A program made the translations under genes and the position numbers. Shown piece by piece: positions 1-7,735 of a DNA stretch of 64,000 bases. How positions within the stretch are numbered: the first letter of the stretch is position 1; each line of letters starts with the position of its first letter. The notes beneath the pieces are model-generated. The model saw nothing but the letters and a program-made list of their open reading frames with translations. It made no database searches and had not been told where the DNA came from. The stretch comes from Actinoplanes octamycinicus (GTDB lineage Bacteria > Actinomycetota > Actinomycetes > Mycobacteriales > Micromonosporaceae), in assembly GCF_014205225.1 (NCBI RefSeq), contig NZ_JACHNB010000001.1:9157501-9221500 (forward strand). Direction: 5' to 3'.

Positions 1-838
1 GCTCGGCGGACGGCACCGGGTCGGTCGCGAACAGGTCCACCTGCGCGCCGAGCAACAGCTCGAACTCGCCGCCCGGGTGCGGATAACGCTCCACCAGCAC
101 GTGGTCGCCGGCGGCCCGGCGGTCGAGCAGCGCGGCGATCATCGGGTAGGCCACCGCCCGCTCGAACATCGCCAGGCTCTGGAAGATCGCCTCCTTCCAG
201 GTGCCGGCCACGCCGACGCAGCTCTCCACCATCCACGGGCGGGCCAGCGCCGGATGGTTGACCGCGAAGTTCACCTGGGCGACGACCAGCCCGGGCGCGG
301 GGCGCGGGTGCGGGGTCAGGGTGGCCCGGAACTCGGCGTCGCCGACCCGGAGATCCTCGCCGACCGGGACGCCGTAGGCGGCCATCCAGTGCGCGAACAC
401 CGTGGACGGCGCCGGCACCCCACCGCTGCCGGGGCGCAGCTCGGGCAGCGGCTCGTCCAGGGTGATCGGCCCGAGCGTCATCTCCTCGACCTTGGCCCCG
501 CCCTGCAGGGCCTGACCGACCGCGGCGACCTCGTGGCTGTAGCCGGCGATCCGGGCGGTCTCCGCCTGCCCGGCCAGCTGCGCGACCCGCGCGGCGGCCA
601 CGAAGACCGGGTCGCCGGCCAGCGGGCGGGTGACGCCGCCGTCGACGAAGGTGTCGTCGACGGTGACGCCGCCGAGCATCCGGCGGCCGAAGGCGATCGG
701 CAGGAAGACCATCAGCCGGTCCGCCAGCCACGGCTCCAGACCGCCGCTGAGCAGGCCCTCCCGGATCTCCTCACCGGGCGGAGGCTGCGCGCCCGCACAG
801 AACGCCGTGACCCCGACCAGTACCGCCTCGTCGAACAT
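1..838 (-). CDS. Hypothetical protein, C-terminus beyond left edge
   Basis: A reverse-strand reading frame opens with ATG at 838 and stays open to base 1, giving 279 visible codons without a stop. The protein starts MFDEAVLVGVTAFCAG and holds a hydrophobic stretch LADRLMVFLPIAFGRRM near residues 38-54. No signal peptide is evident. I do not recognise the family; the mix of short hydrophobic blocks and charged loops looks like a soluble globular protein. It is divergent from the PEP-mutase-like gene, with 92 bp between the start codons, so the two may share a promoter region. Codon use (third-position G/C) matches the neighbours, which supports a real gene. The end and function cannot be judged from this window. 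Confidence 0.75.
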   Translation of the reverse strand, partial: MFDEAVLVGVTAFCAGAQPPPGEEIREGLLSGGLEPWLADRLMVFLPIAFGRRMLGGVTVDDTFVDGGVTRPLAGDPVFVAAARVAQLAGQAETARIAGYSHEVAAVGQALQGGAKVEEMTLGPITLDEPLPELRPGSGGVPAPSTVFAHWMAAYGVPVGEDLRVGDAEFRATLTPHPRPAPGLVVAQVNFAVNHPALARPWMVESCVGVAGTWKEAIFQSLAMFERAVAYPMIAALLDRRAAGDHVLVERYPHPGGEFELLLGAQVDLFATDPVPSAE

Positions 839-930
839 CGCGTGAGCGTACCGCCCAGTAGCTCGATGGCAAGAACCGCTGAGCCCCCGGCCGATGCTGG
901 TGAAAGCGGATCGGCGATGCACAATCTCTC

Positions 931-1803
931 ATGACCGCTTCCGCGCTTCGCGCACTTCTCACCCTCGACCGGGTCACCCACGTGCCCGGCGTCTGGGATC
1001 CGGTGACCGCCGCGCTCGCGGTGGCCGCCGGGCACCGCGCCGTGCACCTGTCCGGCGCCGCCGTCTCGGCCACCATGCTGGGCCGCCCCGACCTCGGCTT
1101 CGTGCACGCCACGCAGATCGCCGACCGGGCCACCACGCTGGTCCCGGCGTTGCGGGGCACACCGCTGCTGGCCGACGCGGACATCGGCTACGGCAACCCG
1201 GCGCACGCGGTCTGGACCGGGCTGGCCTACAGCCGGGCCGGGATCTCCGGGCTGCACCTGGAGGACCGGGTGCGCCCGGGACGCGGCGGTCACCCGGCCG
1301 GCAAGGAGGTGATCGAGATCGGACTGGCGGCCGCCAAGGTCAAGGCGCTGGCCGAGCAGGTGCCGGAGATCGCGGTGATCGCCCGGACGGACGCGTACGC
1401 GGTGAAGGGGCTCGGCGAGACCATCGTGCGCTGCGGCGCCTACGCCGAGGCGGGGGCCGACGCGGTGTTCCCGGAGGGCGTCCGGGACCTCGACGACCTC
1501 GCCGCCATCCACGCGGCGCTGCCGGGCGTACCGATGGTGGTCGATCGCAGTGAAGCCACGCCGGACCACCCCGCCTGGACCGACGCGGAGCTGCTCGCCG
1601 TGGGCGTGCGGCTGGTCCTGCACCCGGTCGCCGCCCTGCTCGCCGCGATGCGGGCCGCCTCGGTCACCTACCGCGCGATCGGCGAGAGCGGCGCCGCGGA
1701 CGCCGTCGAGCGGATGCCGTGGGCCGCCTTCACCGCCCTGGTCGGGCAGGACGAGGCGCTCGACCCGGACGCCGGTTACGTCCCCGGGACACTGCAGACG
1801 TGA
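931..1803 (+). CDS. PEP mutase / isocitrate lyase superfamily protein
   Basis: A 290-aa TIM-barrel protein of the phosphoenolpyruvate mutase / methylisocitrate lyase superfamily. The metal-binding region ADADIGYGNP lies at residues 81-90 and the ED pair follows at 111-112, as in PrpB-like enzymes. Lyases of this superfamily carry a catalytic Cys in a K-R-C-G-H loop. Here the aligned loop reads G-R-G-G-H (117-121), so the Cys is replaced by Gly119, while the following GK (124-125) is kept. That argues against ordinary (methyl)isocitrate lyase activity; a hydrolase, a mutase-like enzyme or a non-catalytic role is possible. The start ATG lies 92 bp from a divergent gene. The downstream neighbour is convergent, so this is probably a single-gene transcript. 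Confidence 0.85.
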   Translation: MTASALRALLTLDRVTHVPGVWDPVTAALAVAAGHRAVHLSGAAVSATMLGRPDLGFVHATQIADRATTLVPALRGTPLLADADIGYGNPAHAVWTGLAYSRAGISGLHLEDRVRPGRGGHPAGKEVIEIGLAAAKVKALAEQVPEIAVIARTDAYAVKGLGETIVRCGAYAEAGADAVFPEGVRDLDDLAAIHAALPGVPMVVDRSEATPDHPAWTDAELLAVGVRLVLHPVAALLAAMRAASVTYRAIGESGAADAVERMPWAAFTALVGQDEALDPDAGYVPGTLQT

Positions 1804-1879
1804 GGCCGGTCCGGATCGCCGGCGCCGGCCGGCGGCCGGTTCGCCCGTCCGGCCGGCTGATCCGCGTCCCGGCGCGAGG

Positions 1880-2260
1880 TCAGTCCTCGCAGAGCCACGG
1901 GGTCCAGGTGCACACGTCGAGCGGGTTCTTCACCTTGCTCGGCTTGCCGGGTTTCGGCTCCTCCGGGTCGGGCTTGGGTTCCGGTTTCGGCGCGGGTTTG
2001 TCGTCCCGGCTCACATAGAGCACCCAGAGCTCGTTGCCGGCCGCGTCGTCGCTGGCCCGGCACTTGAACGAGTCCCAGTCGTCGTTGTCCTTGCCGAGCT
2101 TGCCGGCGTCCACGCACTCCTGCTTGCTCCAGAACGACTGCAGCTTGTCGTCCGCGGGCGCCTGGCCGCCGCCCGGGGCGGCGTGCGCCGGGGTGGTCGC
2201 GAGGGACGCGCCGAGAGCCAGCCCGACGGCGGCCGCGATGATAGTCGCACGAGTCTTCAT
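1880..2260 (-). CDS. Small secreted cysteine-containing protein
   Basis: A 126-aa protein with a clear Sec signal peptide: MKTR, then a hydrophobic core AATIIAAAVGLALGAS, and a likely cut after AHA near residue 27. The mature part has four Cys, two in the middle (QECVDAG and FKCRASD) and two at the C-terminus (DVCTW and WLCED), which could form two disulfides. Between them lies a Pro/Lys/Glu-rich linker of about 25 residues (PKPEPKPDPEEPKPGKP), typical of an exposed spacer. No enzymatic motif is seen and I do not recognise a family. It is an exported protein of unknown function, convergent with the PEP-mutase-like gene. Confidence 0.75.
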   Translation of the reverse strand: MKTRATIIAAAVGLALGASLATTPAHAAPGGGQAPADDKLQSFWSKQECVDAGKLGKDNDDWDSFKCRASDDAAGNELWVLYVSRDDKPAPKPEPKPDPEEPKPGKPSKVKNPLDVCTWTPWLCED

Positions 2261-2356
2261 GGTCAGACCTTTCCGGTAGAAATCGCCTTCCGGATGAGCT
2301 GACCACGTCCCTCCGGACGGGTCCGGCAGAAGCGGTCCGGCCTGGCCCTTCGGCCA

Positions 2357-3007
2357 CTATCCCGGGCTCAACGGCCGGGTTTCGGCGAGGCGGCCCCCGA
2401 TCGCGGCGATCTTGTGCTGCCGGGGCGGGCCGGGCAGGTCGTAGACGGTCGTGCGGACGCCCCCGGCACACAGCGTCGCGCGGATCAGCGGCTCCACCTC
2501 GCCCCAGGTGCCGCCGGCCACCCCGCAGCCGATCCGTGGCATGTGCACCGAGGCGCCGAGCGCGCTCGCGTGCGCGGTCAGCGTGGTGAGGCACTCGCGG
2601 ATCGCCGGATAGCGGACCGGTGGGCCGGCCGCCCGGTCATAGCCGGCATCGGTGCGCAGGCCCCGCTTCGTCATGATGCCGTGCTGGCCCACCATGTTCG
2701 CCACCCAGAGGTCCGGGGCGACCGGCACCAGCTGCACCTCCCCCAGCCGGAACGGCGGCTCGGGCCGGACCGCGGGGACGGACTGCCCGGCACCCGGCCG
2801 GAGCGGCGAGTCGCGGGCGGGTGGAGCGTCGGCCCGGGTGGCATGCCAGCGGCGGAACTCGTGCTCCGGCTCCGGCCACCGGCGGGAGACGGCCCGCACG
2901 AAGCCGAGGCCCCAGGCGCCGATGTCGTTGCAGACATGGGCGATGATCCGCGGGCCGTCGCCGCGGGGCGTGGTGGCGTCGCCTTCGGCGAAGCTCAACG
3001 TCCGCAT
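2357..3007 (-). CDS. Macro domain protein (ADP-ribose binding)
   Basis: A 216-aa cytoplasmic protein that is essentially one macro domain. The N-terminal strand IIAHVCNDIGAWGLGFVRAV (about 21-40) is the ADP-ribose-binding start seen in Poa1p/TARG1-type macro domains (hxxN-D-xGxxG). The second signature, MPRIGCGVAGGTWGEVEPLI, is the phosphate-binding loop near residue 160. Known members bind ADP-ribose or hydrolyse ADP-ribose esters and ADP-ribose 1''-phosphate. Between the two halves is an Ala/Pro/Arg-rich insertion (about residues 57-85) not expected in the fold. No toxin partner such as DarT is encoded next to it. The start ATG at 3007 is divergent from the DUF4190 gene. Confidence 0.85.
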   Translation of the reverse strand: MRTLSFAEGDATTPRGDGPRIIAHVCNDIGAWGLGFVRAVSRRWPEPEHEFRRWHATRADAPPARDSPLRPGAGQSVPAVRPEPPFRLGEVQLVPVAPDLWVANMVGQHGIMTKRGLRTDAGYDRAAGPPVRYPAIRECLTTLTAHASALGASVHMPRIGCGVAGGTWGEVEPLIRATLCAGGVRTTVYDLPGPPRQHKIAAIGGRLAETRPLSPG

Positions 3008-3121
3008 GCCCGCGATGCTAGGGAGACCCCCTGACAGAACCCCCGGGGAGGGCCGGCGCCGTTGCCAAGTCGAGATTCGGCAGGGGTAACTGTTGATCTT
3101 GGTTGTTGTTAACGTCCCAGG

Positions 3122-4129
3122 GTGAGCGATCAGCAGTCACCCACGCCGGGCCCGGAGAGCGACCCGACCCGGCAGTCGTACTCGCCCGAGGCGGCCCCGG
3201 CCGACCCGACGCTGCCGGCCTTCCCCGGGTCGCACGAGGCGACGACGGTCAACCCGGCGACCGGCGACCAGCCGGCCACCGCCACCCCGGCGGCCGCGGA
3301 GCCGCCGACCGCGCCCTACCCGCCGGCCGCTTATCAGCCGCCCGCTCCGACGACGCCGTTCCTGGCAGCCGGTTCGACGACGCCTTTCCCGGCGGCGCCC
3401 GGCTCGACGACACCCTTCCCGGCCGCGCCCGGCTCGACGACACCCTTCCCGGCCGCGCCCGGCTCGACAACGCCCTTCCCGGCCGGTCTGCCGGCCGCTT
3501 ACGAGCCTGGCCAGCCGACCTCCGGCCCGCCCGTGCAGCCGCGGCCGGCCTATCCCACACCCGACTACTCCGGGCCGGCCTACCCGGCGCCCAGCCCGAG
3601 CCCGGGATACCCGATGCCCGGTCCGACCCCGGGATACCCCGCACCCGGCCAGGCCGCTCCCGGTCACCCGGCGCCCGGCTATCCCCCGGCCGCGTATTCC
3701 GGCCAGCCCGCCCCGGCCTACCCGCCGCCCGGTTACGACCCGGCCGGTGGCTACCCGCCGCCCGGTTACGCGCCGCCCGGTTACGACCCGGCCGGTCCCT
3801 ACGCCCCGCCGGGCTACGACCCGGCCGGTGGCTATCCGCCGGTCCCCTACGGTCCCCCGCCGGGCCTGCCGTCCCCGTACTACCCGGCCGTTCGCCCGGC
3901 CCCGGTCGGCGAGACCAACCGCTACGCCACGCTGTCCCTGGTGACCGGCATCATCGGGCTCTTCCCGCTCGGCCTGATCTTCGGCTTCATGGCGGTCACC
4001 CAGATCAACCGGACCAACCAGCCCGGCCGGGGCCAGGCGGTCGCCGGCATCCTCACCTCCGGCGCGTGGATGTATGTCTTCTACATCCTGGTCACCTTCT
4101 GGTTCGGCCTGGAGGACACGGCGTTCTGA
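3122..4129 (+). CDS. Proline-rich DUF4190-type membrane protein
   Basis: A 335-aa protein starting with GTG. The first ~255 residues are very rich in Pro, Ala, Tyr and Gly and probably disordered, with repeats of G-Y-x-P-A-G-G-Y-P-P-P type. The C-terminal ~70 residues form a DUF4190-like module with two membrane segments (YATLSLVTGIIGLFPLGLIF and about AWMYVFYILVTFWFGL) separated by the conserved loop with QINRTNQPGRGQAVAGI. Such proteins are common in actinomycetes; their function is unknown, and the Pro-rich arm is thought to be cytosolic. A four-copy decapeptide repeat lies near residues 83-122. It is convergent with the acyl-CoA dehydrogenase gene, with a giant palindrome between them. 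Confidence 0.8.
   Translation: MSDQQSPTPGPESDPTRQSYSPEAAPADPTLPAFPGSHEATTVNPATGDQPATATPAAAEPPTAPYPPAAYQPPAPTTPFLAAGSTTPFPAAPGSTTPFPAAPGSTTPFPAAPGSTTPFPAGLPAAYEPGQPTSGPPVQPRPAYPTPDYSGPAYPAPSPSPGYPMPGPTPGYPAPGQAAPGHPAPGYPPAAYSGQPAPAYPPPGYDPAGGYPPPGYAPPGYDPAGPYAPPGYDPAGGYPPVPYGPPPGLPSPYYPAVRPAPVGETNRYATLSLVTGIIGLFPLGLIFGFMAVTQINRTNQPGRGQAVAGILTSGAWMYVFYILVTFWFGLEDTAF
3370..3489 (+). repeat. Four-copy 30-bp in-frame tandem repeat
   Basis: Four consecutive 30-bp units (3370, 3400, 3430, 3460) encode near-identical decapeptides of the form G-S-T-T-P-F-P-A-A-P inside the Pro-rich region of the DUF4190 protein. The two middle units are almost identical at DNA level, so recent duplication or slippage is likely and the copy number may vary between strains. 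Confidence 0.85.
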
Positions 4130-4169
4130 CCGAGGACGGAGGCGGCCGGCTGCCGGGCCGCTTCTGATC

Positions 4170-4376
4170 ATTTTCGGTACGACTTCCCGCCCCGTGGCGG
4201 TCGGCCCGCGAGGCCCGGCCCGCACCGGACCGCGCCGCGGGTCGTGCGGGCCCGCGGGTGCTTCCGGCGCGCGCCGTACCGGACCCCGAGCGGACCCGCA
4301 CGACCCGCGTGGCGGTCCGGAGTGGCCGCGGCCTCGCGGGCCGGCCGCCACGGGGCTCCGAGTCGTACCGGAAAAT
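4170..4376. repeat. Giant near-palindrome (~100-bp arms) between convergent genes
   Basis: The left half (4170-4270) aligns with the reverse complement of the right half (4271-4376) almost end to end, with about one mismatch in seven and single-base shifts. The outer ends read ATTTTC...GAAAAT and there is almost no loop (centre GGCGCGCGCC at 4266-4275). It fills nearly all the space between the stops of two convergent genes, ending 3 bases from the acyl-CoA dehydrogenase stop. RNA from either side would fold into a very long hairpin, so it can act as a bidirectional terminator. Its size also fits a MITE-like or palindromic repeat. A related degraded sequence lies at 57450-57625, and a short match at about 11377-11400. 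Confidence 0.85.
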
Positions 4377-4379
4377 GAA

Positions 4380-6353
4380 TCAAGCGGTCGTGACGCGCGC
4401 GTCCTCCTCGGCCATCGCCTCCTGGCGGCCCGGCTCCTCGCGGAGGATCGCGGCGTTGAGCCACTCGTCCGGGATGGCGAAGGCGTCGACGAGCGTCGCC
4501 ATGTGCGGGCGCAGCTCGCGCAGCAGGTCGTTGATCACCGCGGTGACCGCCTTGGAGCGAGCCGGGGTGAGCCGGCCGTGCTCCAGGAACCAGCCCTTGT
4601 CCGCCTCGATGGTGACCAGCGCGTAGAGGTCGCAGACCCGGTCCAGCAGGGCCCGCGCCGCAGGGTCGGTGGCCCGCTCGATCCCGGCGACGAACGCCTC
4701 CAGGGTGATCCGGTCGATGTGCGCGGTCGCCGTCTTCAGCACGTGGTCCTGCACGTCGTTGAAGATCTCGAACGGCCGGTCCTTCTTGGTGGCGGCCCCG
4801 TTGCGCAGGCGGCGGATGGCGCCCTCCAGGACGTGCTTCTCCCGGTCCTCGAACATCGTCAGGTGCCAGCCGCGGTCGGTCACCGCGACCTCCTCGTCGC
4901 GGCCCGGCACCGCGCTGACCAGACGCTGGATCAGGCCGCGGGCGGCGGTCCGCTCCAGCACCATCTCGCGCACCTGCTCGGCCACGAAGGTGGCCCGGCC
5001 CCAGCCGTCCAGCGAGCCGAAGGCGTCCCGGTACCCGGTCAGCAGACCCTTCGCCACCAGCTGCAACAGCACCGTGTTGTCGCCCTCGAAGGTGGTGAAG
5101 ACGTCGGTGTCGGCCTTGAGCGCGGGCAGCCGGTTCTCCGACAGGTAGCCGGCGCCGCCGCACGCCTCCCGGCACATCTGGATGGTGTGCGTGGCGTGCC
5201 AGGTCTGCATCGCCTTCAGCCCGGCGGCCCGGGACTCCAGCTCCCGCTGCCGGTGCTCGTCGACCGGGCCGGGGCCGGCCTGCACGTCGGCCAGGGTGCC
5301 GACCAGCTCCTCCTGGGCGAACGCGTAGGCATAGCTGGTGGCCAGCGCGGGCAGGAGTTTGCGCTGGTGGGCCAGGTAGTCGTTGAGCGCCACCTCGCGC
5401 TCCTCGCCGGGCACCCCGAACTGGCGGCGACTGTCGCCGTAGCGGACCGCGATGGTCAGCGCCGCCCGGGTCGCCGCCGACGCCGCGCCGCCGACCGTGA
5501 CCCGGCCGCGGACCAGGGTGCCGAGCATGGTGAAGAAGCGGCGGGTGTCGTTCTCGATCGGGCTGCTGTAGGCGCCGTCCGGGGCGACCTGTCCGTACCG
5601 GTCCAGCAGCATGTCGCGCGGCACGGTGACGTGGTCGAAGCTGATCCGGCCGTTGTCCACGCCGAGCAGGCCGGCCTTGTGCCCGGCGTCGCTCAGCGTC
5701 ACCCCCGGCATCGGGTTGCCGTCGGCGTCCCGGATCGGCACCAGCCAGGCGTGCACGCCCCGGTTCTGCCCCTGGGTGATCAGCTGGGCGAAGACGACCG
5801 CCATCCGGCCGTCCCGGGCGGCGTTGCCGATGTAGTCCTTGCGGGCCGCCTGGTGCGGCGTGTGCAGGTCGAAGGTCTCGGTCACCGGATCGTAGACGCA
5901 GGTGGTGCGCAATTTCTGCACGTCCGAGCCGTGACCGGTCTCGGTCATCGCGAAACAGCCCATGATCTCGGTGTCGATGATCCCGCGCAGGTACGCCTCG
6001 TGGTGCCGCTCGGTGCCCAGCGCCACCACCGCGCCGCCGAACAGCCCCCACTGCACGCCGGCCTTCACCATCAGCGACAGGTCGGCGTAGGCGAGCATCT
6101 CGGCCGCCACCACCGAGCCGCCCGGGTCGTCCGACCCGCCGTAGGCCTTGGGGAACGCCGAGGCCACCCCGACGTCGGTCGGGATCTGCCGGATCAGCGC
6201 GCTGATCCGGTCCCGCGCCTCGTCCCCGGTCTCCCCGTGCACCGCGGCGAACCCGGCCTTGCCGAGCCCGTCCCGCACCGCTTGCCGGATCCCTGCCCAC
6301 CGCCCGTCCAGAACTTCCTGCAGGCGTGCCACGTCGATGGAGTCGCCGATCAT
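4380..6353 (-). CDS. Acyl-CoA dehydrogenase / oxidase family flavoprotein
   Basis: A 657-aa protein of the long acyl-CoA dehydrogenase/oxidase type (usual short dehydrogenases are ~390 aa). The FAD/substrate signature CFAMTETGHGSDVQKLRTT lies near residue 133, and the C-terminal helix domain holds QMCREACGGAGYLSENRLP, followed by FTTFEGDNTVL, where the Glu aligns with the catalytic base of acyl-CoA oxidases. The reaction is alpha,beta-oxidation of acyl-CoA thioesters in beta-oxidation, using FAD. Whether O2 or an electron-transfer flavoprotein is the acceptor cannot be read from sequence. The length with an extended C-terminal domain resembles actinobacterial acyl-CoA oxidases. It starts with ATG at 6353; no partner beta-oxidation genes are adjacent. 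Confidence 0.9.
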   Translation of the reverse strand: MIGDSIDVARLQEVLDGRWAGIRQAVRDGLGKAGFAAVHGETGDEARDRISALIRQIPTDVGVASAFPKAYGGSDDPGGSVVAAEMLAYADLSLMVKAGVQWGLFGGAVVALGTERHHEAYLRGIIDTEIMGCFAMTETGHGSDVQKLRTTCVYDPVTETFDLHTPHQAARKDYIGNAARDGRMAVVFAQLITQGQNRGVHAWLVPIRDADGNPMPGVTLSDAGHKAGLLGVDNGRISFDHVTVPRDMLLDRYGQVAPDGAYSSPIENDTRRFFTMLGTLVRGRVTVGGAASAATRAALTIAVRYGDSRRQFGVPGEEREVALNDYLAHQRKLLPALATSYAYAFAQEELVGTLADVQAGPGPVDEHRQRELESRAAGLKAMQTWHATHTIQMCREACGGAGYLSENRLPALKADTDVFTTFEGDNTVLLQLVAKGLLTGYRDAFGSLDGWGRATFVAEQVREMVLERTAARGLIQRLVSAVPGRDEEVAVTDRGWHLTMFEDREKHVLEGAIRRLRNGAATKKDRPFEIFNDVQDHVLKTATAHIDRITLEAFVAGIERATDPAARALLDRVCDLYALVTIEADKGWFLEHGRLTPARSKAVTAVINDLLRELRPHMATLVDAFAIPDEWLNAAILREEPGRQEAMAEEDARVTTA

Positions 6354-6427
6354 GCAGAAAGCTAAGCACGCGTTCAGGAACTCCGCCCCTCAGCGGGGGC
6401 CGCTTGTGGCAAAGACCGCGCCGGCCG

Positions 6428-6751
6428 TCACTCCTCGCCGGCGCCGAGGTGCCAGGGGACGACCAGCGGGTGCCGCTCCTCGTCGCGGGCGGCGAGGCCC
6501 TCCATCGATCGCAGGTACTGACGGCGGGTGATGTCGCCGTCCAGCAGCTGGCCGCAGAGGACGCCCTCCAGACTCTGCGGGGCGAAGAAGGACTCCGGCA
6601 CGACCAGCGGATCCGCCGCCGCCCGCGCCTCGGCCCGCACGCCGCGCACCGCCAGCACGCAGGCTCCGGCCAGGACCAGGATGAGCAGGAAGAGAACTAG
6701 CATCGGCACCGCCCTGTCGGTTCCCGGACGGGTCACGTTCGCCCGCCTCAT
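6428..6751 (-). CDS. Small single-span membrane protein with SHOCT-like tail
   Basis: A 107-aa protein with one strong membrane helix at about residues 17-37 (MLVLFLLILVLAGACVLAVR). After it comes a short acidic tail containing GQLLDGDITRRQYLRSMEGL, which resembles the SHOCT motif (L-x-G-x-I-T-x-x-E-[FY]-x-x-x-K-x-x-L), a small oligomerisation or membrane-adjacent module. Function unknown. It lies 74 bp upstream of the acyl-CoA dehydrogenase start on the same strand and could be co-transcribed with it. Confidence 0.65.
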   Translation of the reverse strand: MRRANVTRPGTDRAVPMLVLFLLILVLAGACVLAVRGVRAEARAAADPLVVPESFFAPQSLEGVLCGQLLDGDITRRQYLRSMEGLAARDEERHPLVVPWHLGAGEE

Positions 6752-6790
6752 CCAAGCAAACGGATCACCGGGCGTATTGGTTCGACGGTT

Positions 6791-7594
6791 TCAGGTTTTG
6801 GCCCGGGCAGCCGGCCGGCCGCGCCGCATCCGGGCGACCCCGCCGGCCTGCAGGCGGCCGTCGGCGACGCGGGCTAGAACCGTCGCCGGGCGGCCCAGCG
6901 CGTCGCCCATGTCGGCGGCGAGCTCCGCCACGCCCAGTGCGGCGAGCAGGCAGGAGGTGCTGTTCGCGTTGGCGATGTCCTCCGGGACGCCGATCGACGG
7001 CGCGAACATCCGGGCCGCCAGCCGCCCGTCCGGACCGGGCGGGGTGTGCACGTAACAACCCAGCAGGTCCAAGGCGTCGCAGGCCCGGCGCAGCGCCGCG
7101 AGGTCCGGGCGGAGGGCGGCCGGGGCGGCGACCGGGATCAGCAGCCGCCACCGGCCGGTCGACGCGGCCCGCACGCCGGGGGTGGCCGGGTCCAGCCCGA
7201 GCGCGGCGAGCACCGGCGCCACCGGGCCCGGGTCGTCGCGCACGGTCACCGGGGCCTGCTCGAACCAGGCCCGGTCACCCTCGGCCCAGCCGCGGAACGT
7301 CCGGCCGCCGGCCCGCAGCGGGAACTCGCCGTCCCGCCCGAGCCGGTCGGCGAGCCAGATCAGCGCGGCGACCGTCCCGTGGCCGCAGGCGGGCAACTCC
7401 CCCGTCGAGGTGAAGAACCGTACGTCGGCCACGCCGTCACCCACGGTCACGAAGGCTCCGTGCGAGGCGCCGCTGCGGGCCACCGCGAGCGCTCGCTCCG
7501 CGTCCGGCATCGGCGTGTCGTCGCGGACCAGGGTCGGGCTGCCGCCCCGGCCGTCGCGCAGGCATGCGTCCACGATCACCGGTCCAGCTTCCAC
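6791..7594 (-). CDS. PhzF-like protein with altered active site
   Basis: A 267-aa protein of the PhzF / diaminopimelate-epimerase fold. The most conserved PhzF piece, R-F-F-T-S-T-G-E-L-P-A-C-G-H-G-T (residues 59-74), is present. PhzF enzymes use a catalytic Glu in an S-E-x-x-F motif; here the aligned residues are S44-H45-G46-A47-F48, so the Glu is replaced by His. The usual GNP near the N-terminus is GSP (18-20), and the C-terminal E-D-P-A-T-G-S is EDIANANS. The fold is therefore clear but the standard isomerase chemistry is doubtful. It may have a different substrate or a binding role. It is divergent from the cslA-like operon. Confidence 0.8.
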   Translation of the reverse strand: MEAGPVIVDACLRDGRGGSPTLVRDDTPMPDAERALAVARSGASHGAFVTVGDGVADVRFFTSTGELPACGHGTVAALIWLADRLGRDGEFPLRAGGRTFRGWAEGDRAWFEQAPVTVRDDPGPVAPVLAALGLDPATPGVRAASTGRWRLLIPVAAPAALRPDLAALRRACDALDLLGCYVHTPPGPDGRLAARMFAPSIGVPEDIANANSTSCLLAALGVAELAADMGDALGRPATVLARVADGRLQAGGVARMRRGRPAARAKT

Positions 7595-7735
7595 GATCGG
7601 GTAGCGGGGATGTCCAGCCCCACCCTCCGCTGACTACTGTCCAGTTGTGCCCGGAAAATCCGGTTCATCTATGAAAAAGCATGAAATACGGGTGTGCGGA
7701 ACCGGGCCGTCTGTCCACATTGCTCAGGGAGCAGG

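Noticed and set aside
1804..1879. Terminator between the PEP-mutase-like and secreted-protein genes
   Set aside because: The gap is rich in CCGGCCGG-type runs that can pair in many ways; no single convincing stem stands out.
7681..7735. Upstream starts for the cslA-like gene, and one uninterrupted frame of over 1200 codons through to the glxA stop
   Set aside because: The long frame is a shadow of cslA on a different frame until 9415. The real starts have ribosome-binding sites at 7736 and an ATGA overlap at 9415.
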